A DNA stretch of 64,000 nucleotides from Lactarius indigo (Eukaryota; Basidiomycota; Agaricomycetes; Russulales; Russulaceae): contig JAFKAC010000008.1 in assembly GCA_025766275.1 (NCBI GenBank), positions 1,426,001 to 1,490,000 of the forward strand, in the 5' to 3' direction. The translations under genes were made by a program, and so were the position numbers. Under the pieces are notes generated by a model, which had not been told where the DNA came from, did not search any database, and saw nothing but the letters and a program-made list of their open reading frames with translations. Below are positions 62,239 through 64,000 of this stretch, piece by piece; the stretch's first letter is position 1; the number at the start of each line of letters is the position of its first letter.

Positions 62239-63437
62239 TCAGCAGAAATGAGACTTACTGTGAGCTGCCAAATGGCTGCCGAAGGCCTCTCTGGCCTCGG
62301 TAGGTAGAGAGACGCCTGCCCCAGATCTTTCCTCCTGTGTTGGCACTGGGTCAATGCTGGGTTCTTGAGTCCCTAGAACCAGTGGGGATTCCATCCTCAA
62401 TGCAGGGTCAGTCCCCTGATCTTGGATGTCAGGTGAGGTTGGCATATCCTTGCTGAAGTTGTCTTGAGATTCTGGTGAAGGCAACTTGTCCACACCAAAG
62501 CTGCATTGTCCATGTGAAGAGGGTGACGAGGGTGACCCATCCCTGCCAAGATTGTGTTGGCATTGAGGGGATGTGTTGATAAGTGACCCTTGCGCACTTA
62601 GCGGCTCACACAGACCGGACTTGCAGCATGGACTGCTTTAGATTAGATTAATTGGACTTGTAGATTACATAGTTTTGATCTGTACAATCTAGCGCTTACT
62701 ATTGTGTCATGTATGACATCATGTACAATGACATCATGTAGAACACTCCAGACACTTCATTGTACTCTGTCCTTTGTTCCTCTTTAGTTCTTATCTTTAT
62801 TATGATGTCACTATGATATCATCCTTGTCTGGACTTTCTTTGTTCTAGTCGCCTTGTTCTCTTTTGGTACACTCCTTTTGTCCTGTATGTAGAACAATGC
62901 CCCTTGTATTCTGTGACTCTATGTTACTACCCTTGTACTAGTGTCACACCTCTGTATAGTATAAGTAGAGTACTCTGTACGCCCTGGACCACATCAGTTC
63001 TCACTCTGCTGTGTGCCAGGTAAAGTCCCTCTCCTGTAATACTATTATCAGTTCTCACTCTGCTGTGTGCCAGACAACTATCTTGCTTTACTTGCCTGAC
63101 CCCCTGTTGCTGCTTCCAGCCACTCTTGATATCTCACCACAGTCTCCTTTGTCACTGTGAGTATCATCTTTATGTGTGCTGTTCATCAGGATGGTGACAT
63201 ATCCATGCTGAAACTATGTTGGTGTTGAGGGGATGACAACCCACTCATACTGAAGCTGCATTGACTTTGAGGGGAGGGTGACCCATCCATGCCAAAGCTG
63301 TGTTGGCTCTGTGGAGAGGGCAACCCATCCATGCCAAAATCATCTTGACCTTCAGCAGATAATGGCACATCTCTTCTGGTCACAAGCTGCCAAGTGTCAA
63401 CTGATAGTGCAAGAAAAGGGTGACACATAGCTAGCAA
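62239..63437 (-). pseudogene. repeat protein gene split by solo LTR C
   Basis: Read on the minus strand from 63437: MLAMCHPFLALSVDTWQLV, then tandem peptide units of about 14 residues of the type HSFGMDGSPSPQSQ and CSFSMSGLSSPQHQ. The units continue after the LTR (62573 downward) with CSFGVDKLPSPESQ and DNFSKDMPTSPDIQ, followed by TDPALRMESPLVLGTQEPSI and a stop at 62239. I count seven units in total. Units are 42 bp, some with indels. The solo LTR (62574-63188) interrupts without changing the repeat phase once one duplication is removed. I do not recognise the protein, and upstream exons were not identified. Confidence 0.55.
62574..63188 (+). repeat. solo LTR C with intron-like segment, in repeat protein gene
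   Basis: 615 bp with a perfect duplication GGATG (62569-62573 and 63189-63193). The extra 54 bases are at 63020-63073, starting GTAAAG and ending CCAG, as in the copy at 35731 (GTATGT). Confidence 0.9.
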
Positions 63438-63884
63438 AGAAGTGGGACAGTTTGATGAGGCAGTGATAAGGGAGACTCAATGTGGAATGAGCCTATATAT
63501 CTAGATTGCTTATTACGCAAGAGACACTCAAGATTCATTACTGTTTGTGCTGAATCAGGTTCCAAATTCCAGATTGGTAGTTTTGGCAGCTCAGCAGCAT
63601 GCCACTTGTTGACCTTGCTTCAATGCAGCAATGTAAACTGCTGACACACTTTTTTCTTACCCACTAATGCCATGAACTCCCTCCTCCATATCACCACTAG
63701 GGTTGAGGCCACTGTTGCAAGCTATGTCAGTGTTTGTGATGTTGCTAACAGGGCTGAATGGGAACGCTGCTTTGAGGAAGAGAAGGTACATACTCAATTC
63801 AATTGCAGTTTCCATTCGATCCCCATTTGAATTAGGTCCTCACAACATGAGAGTTCAGGAGGCTCCAGCAAACTTCAGGGGACC
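63438..63884. other. unassigned sequence
   Basis: No gene or repeat is recognised. Coding continuation of the repeat protein gene on the minus strand is possible but not supported. Confidence 0.4.
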
Positions 63885-64000
63885 TTTTTTTGTTTTTTTT
63901 TTTTTGAATCCATTAACATGCACCTTGGGGCCTAGTACCCTATGTAGCACGAGACTGTTAAACTAAATACATGCATGATTTTCGCATCTGTGAAGTGTTC
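63885..64000 (-). mobile_element. A-tailed retroelement 3' end (minus), runs off the window
   Basis: A T-run at 63885-63905 followed by GAATCCATTAACATGCACC reads on the minus strand as GGTGCATGTTAATGGATTC plus an A-rich tail. It resembles the tails GGAATATAAATTGATT-A(n) of the tRNA-headed elements at 39408, 44538 and 47774. The head lies outside the window. Confidence 0.5.

Overview
This window is a dense nest of retrotransposons with no intact host gene. It most likely comes from the genome of a mushroom-forming basidiomycete (Agaricomycetes). The evidence is chromodomain Ty3/gypsy elements, a Ty1/copia element, a Plavaka-type transposase relic, a DUF6589-type relic and a RecQ-type helicase relic, together with 50-56 nt GT-AG introns. 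Most boundaries are fixed by TG...CA LTR ends and exact 5-bp target-site duplications (TSDs).

Layout. Bases 1-33005 hold an outer gypsy of family A (A1) whose 5' end lies outside the window. A second family A copy (A2, 770-29006, TSD CAAGA) sits in its integrase. Inside A2 lies a decayed family B gypsy (B2, 3172-23161), and inside B2 lies a very young full-length copy (B1, 4258-14107, TSD GGAAC, LTRs nearly identical). A copia element (23162-28969) joins B2's broken 3' LTR to the last 37 bp of A2's 3' LTR, which implies a deletion. A1 resumes at 29007 with integrase/chromodomain and an unusual third ORF, and ends in an LTR at 33005. Next come a gypsy pol fragment (33006-34518), a RecQ-type relic (34519-35690), a DUF6589-type relic on the minus strand (36470-39310), a 1.1-kb tRNA-headed non-coding retroelement (39408-40504), a Plavaka transposase relic cut by four insertions (42416-47055), a second and third tRNA-headed element, a deleted family B copy (B3, 49949-56760), a truncated gypsy of family E (57586-60640), a roughly 212-bp satellite array, and a minus-strand repeat protein gene split by a solo LTR.

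How the parts work. Family B carries three unknown ORFs ahead of gag-pol. None starts with ATG; each starts exactly at an AG|TG junction. The leader exon ends in A before a GTGAGT donor, so splicing would create the ATG. The first intron contains the primer binding site, so spliced RNA would be translated but could not be reverse transcribed. Hairpins with a GAGT loop lie between these ORFs and covary among the three copies. Families A, B and E each have a primer binding site complementary to a segment about 33-35 bp downstream of the LTR TATA box, as expected for Tf1-type self-priming. The copia element instead matches the initiator-Met tRNA anticodon arm. LTR families C and D each carry a 52-54 nt GT-AG segment that is absent from some copies, as if spliced RNA had been reverse transcribed. 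Older copies are inactivated mainly by CpG to TpG/CpA changes.
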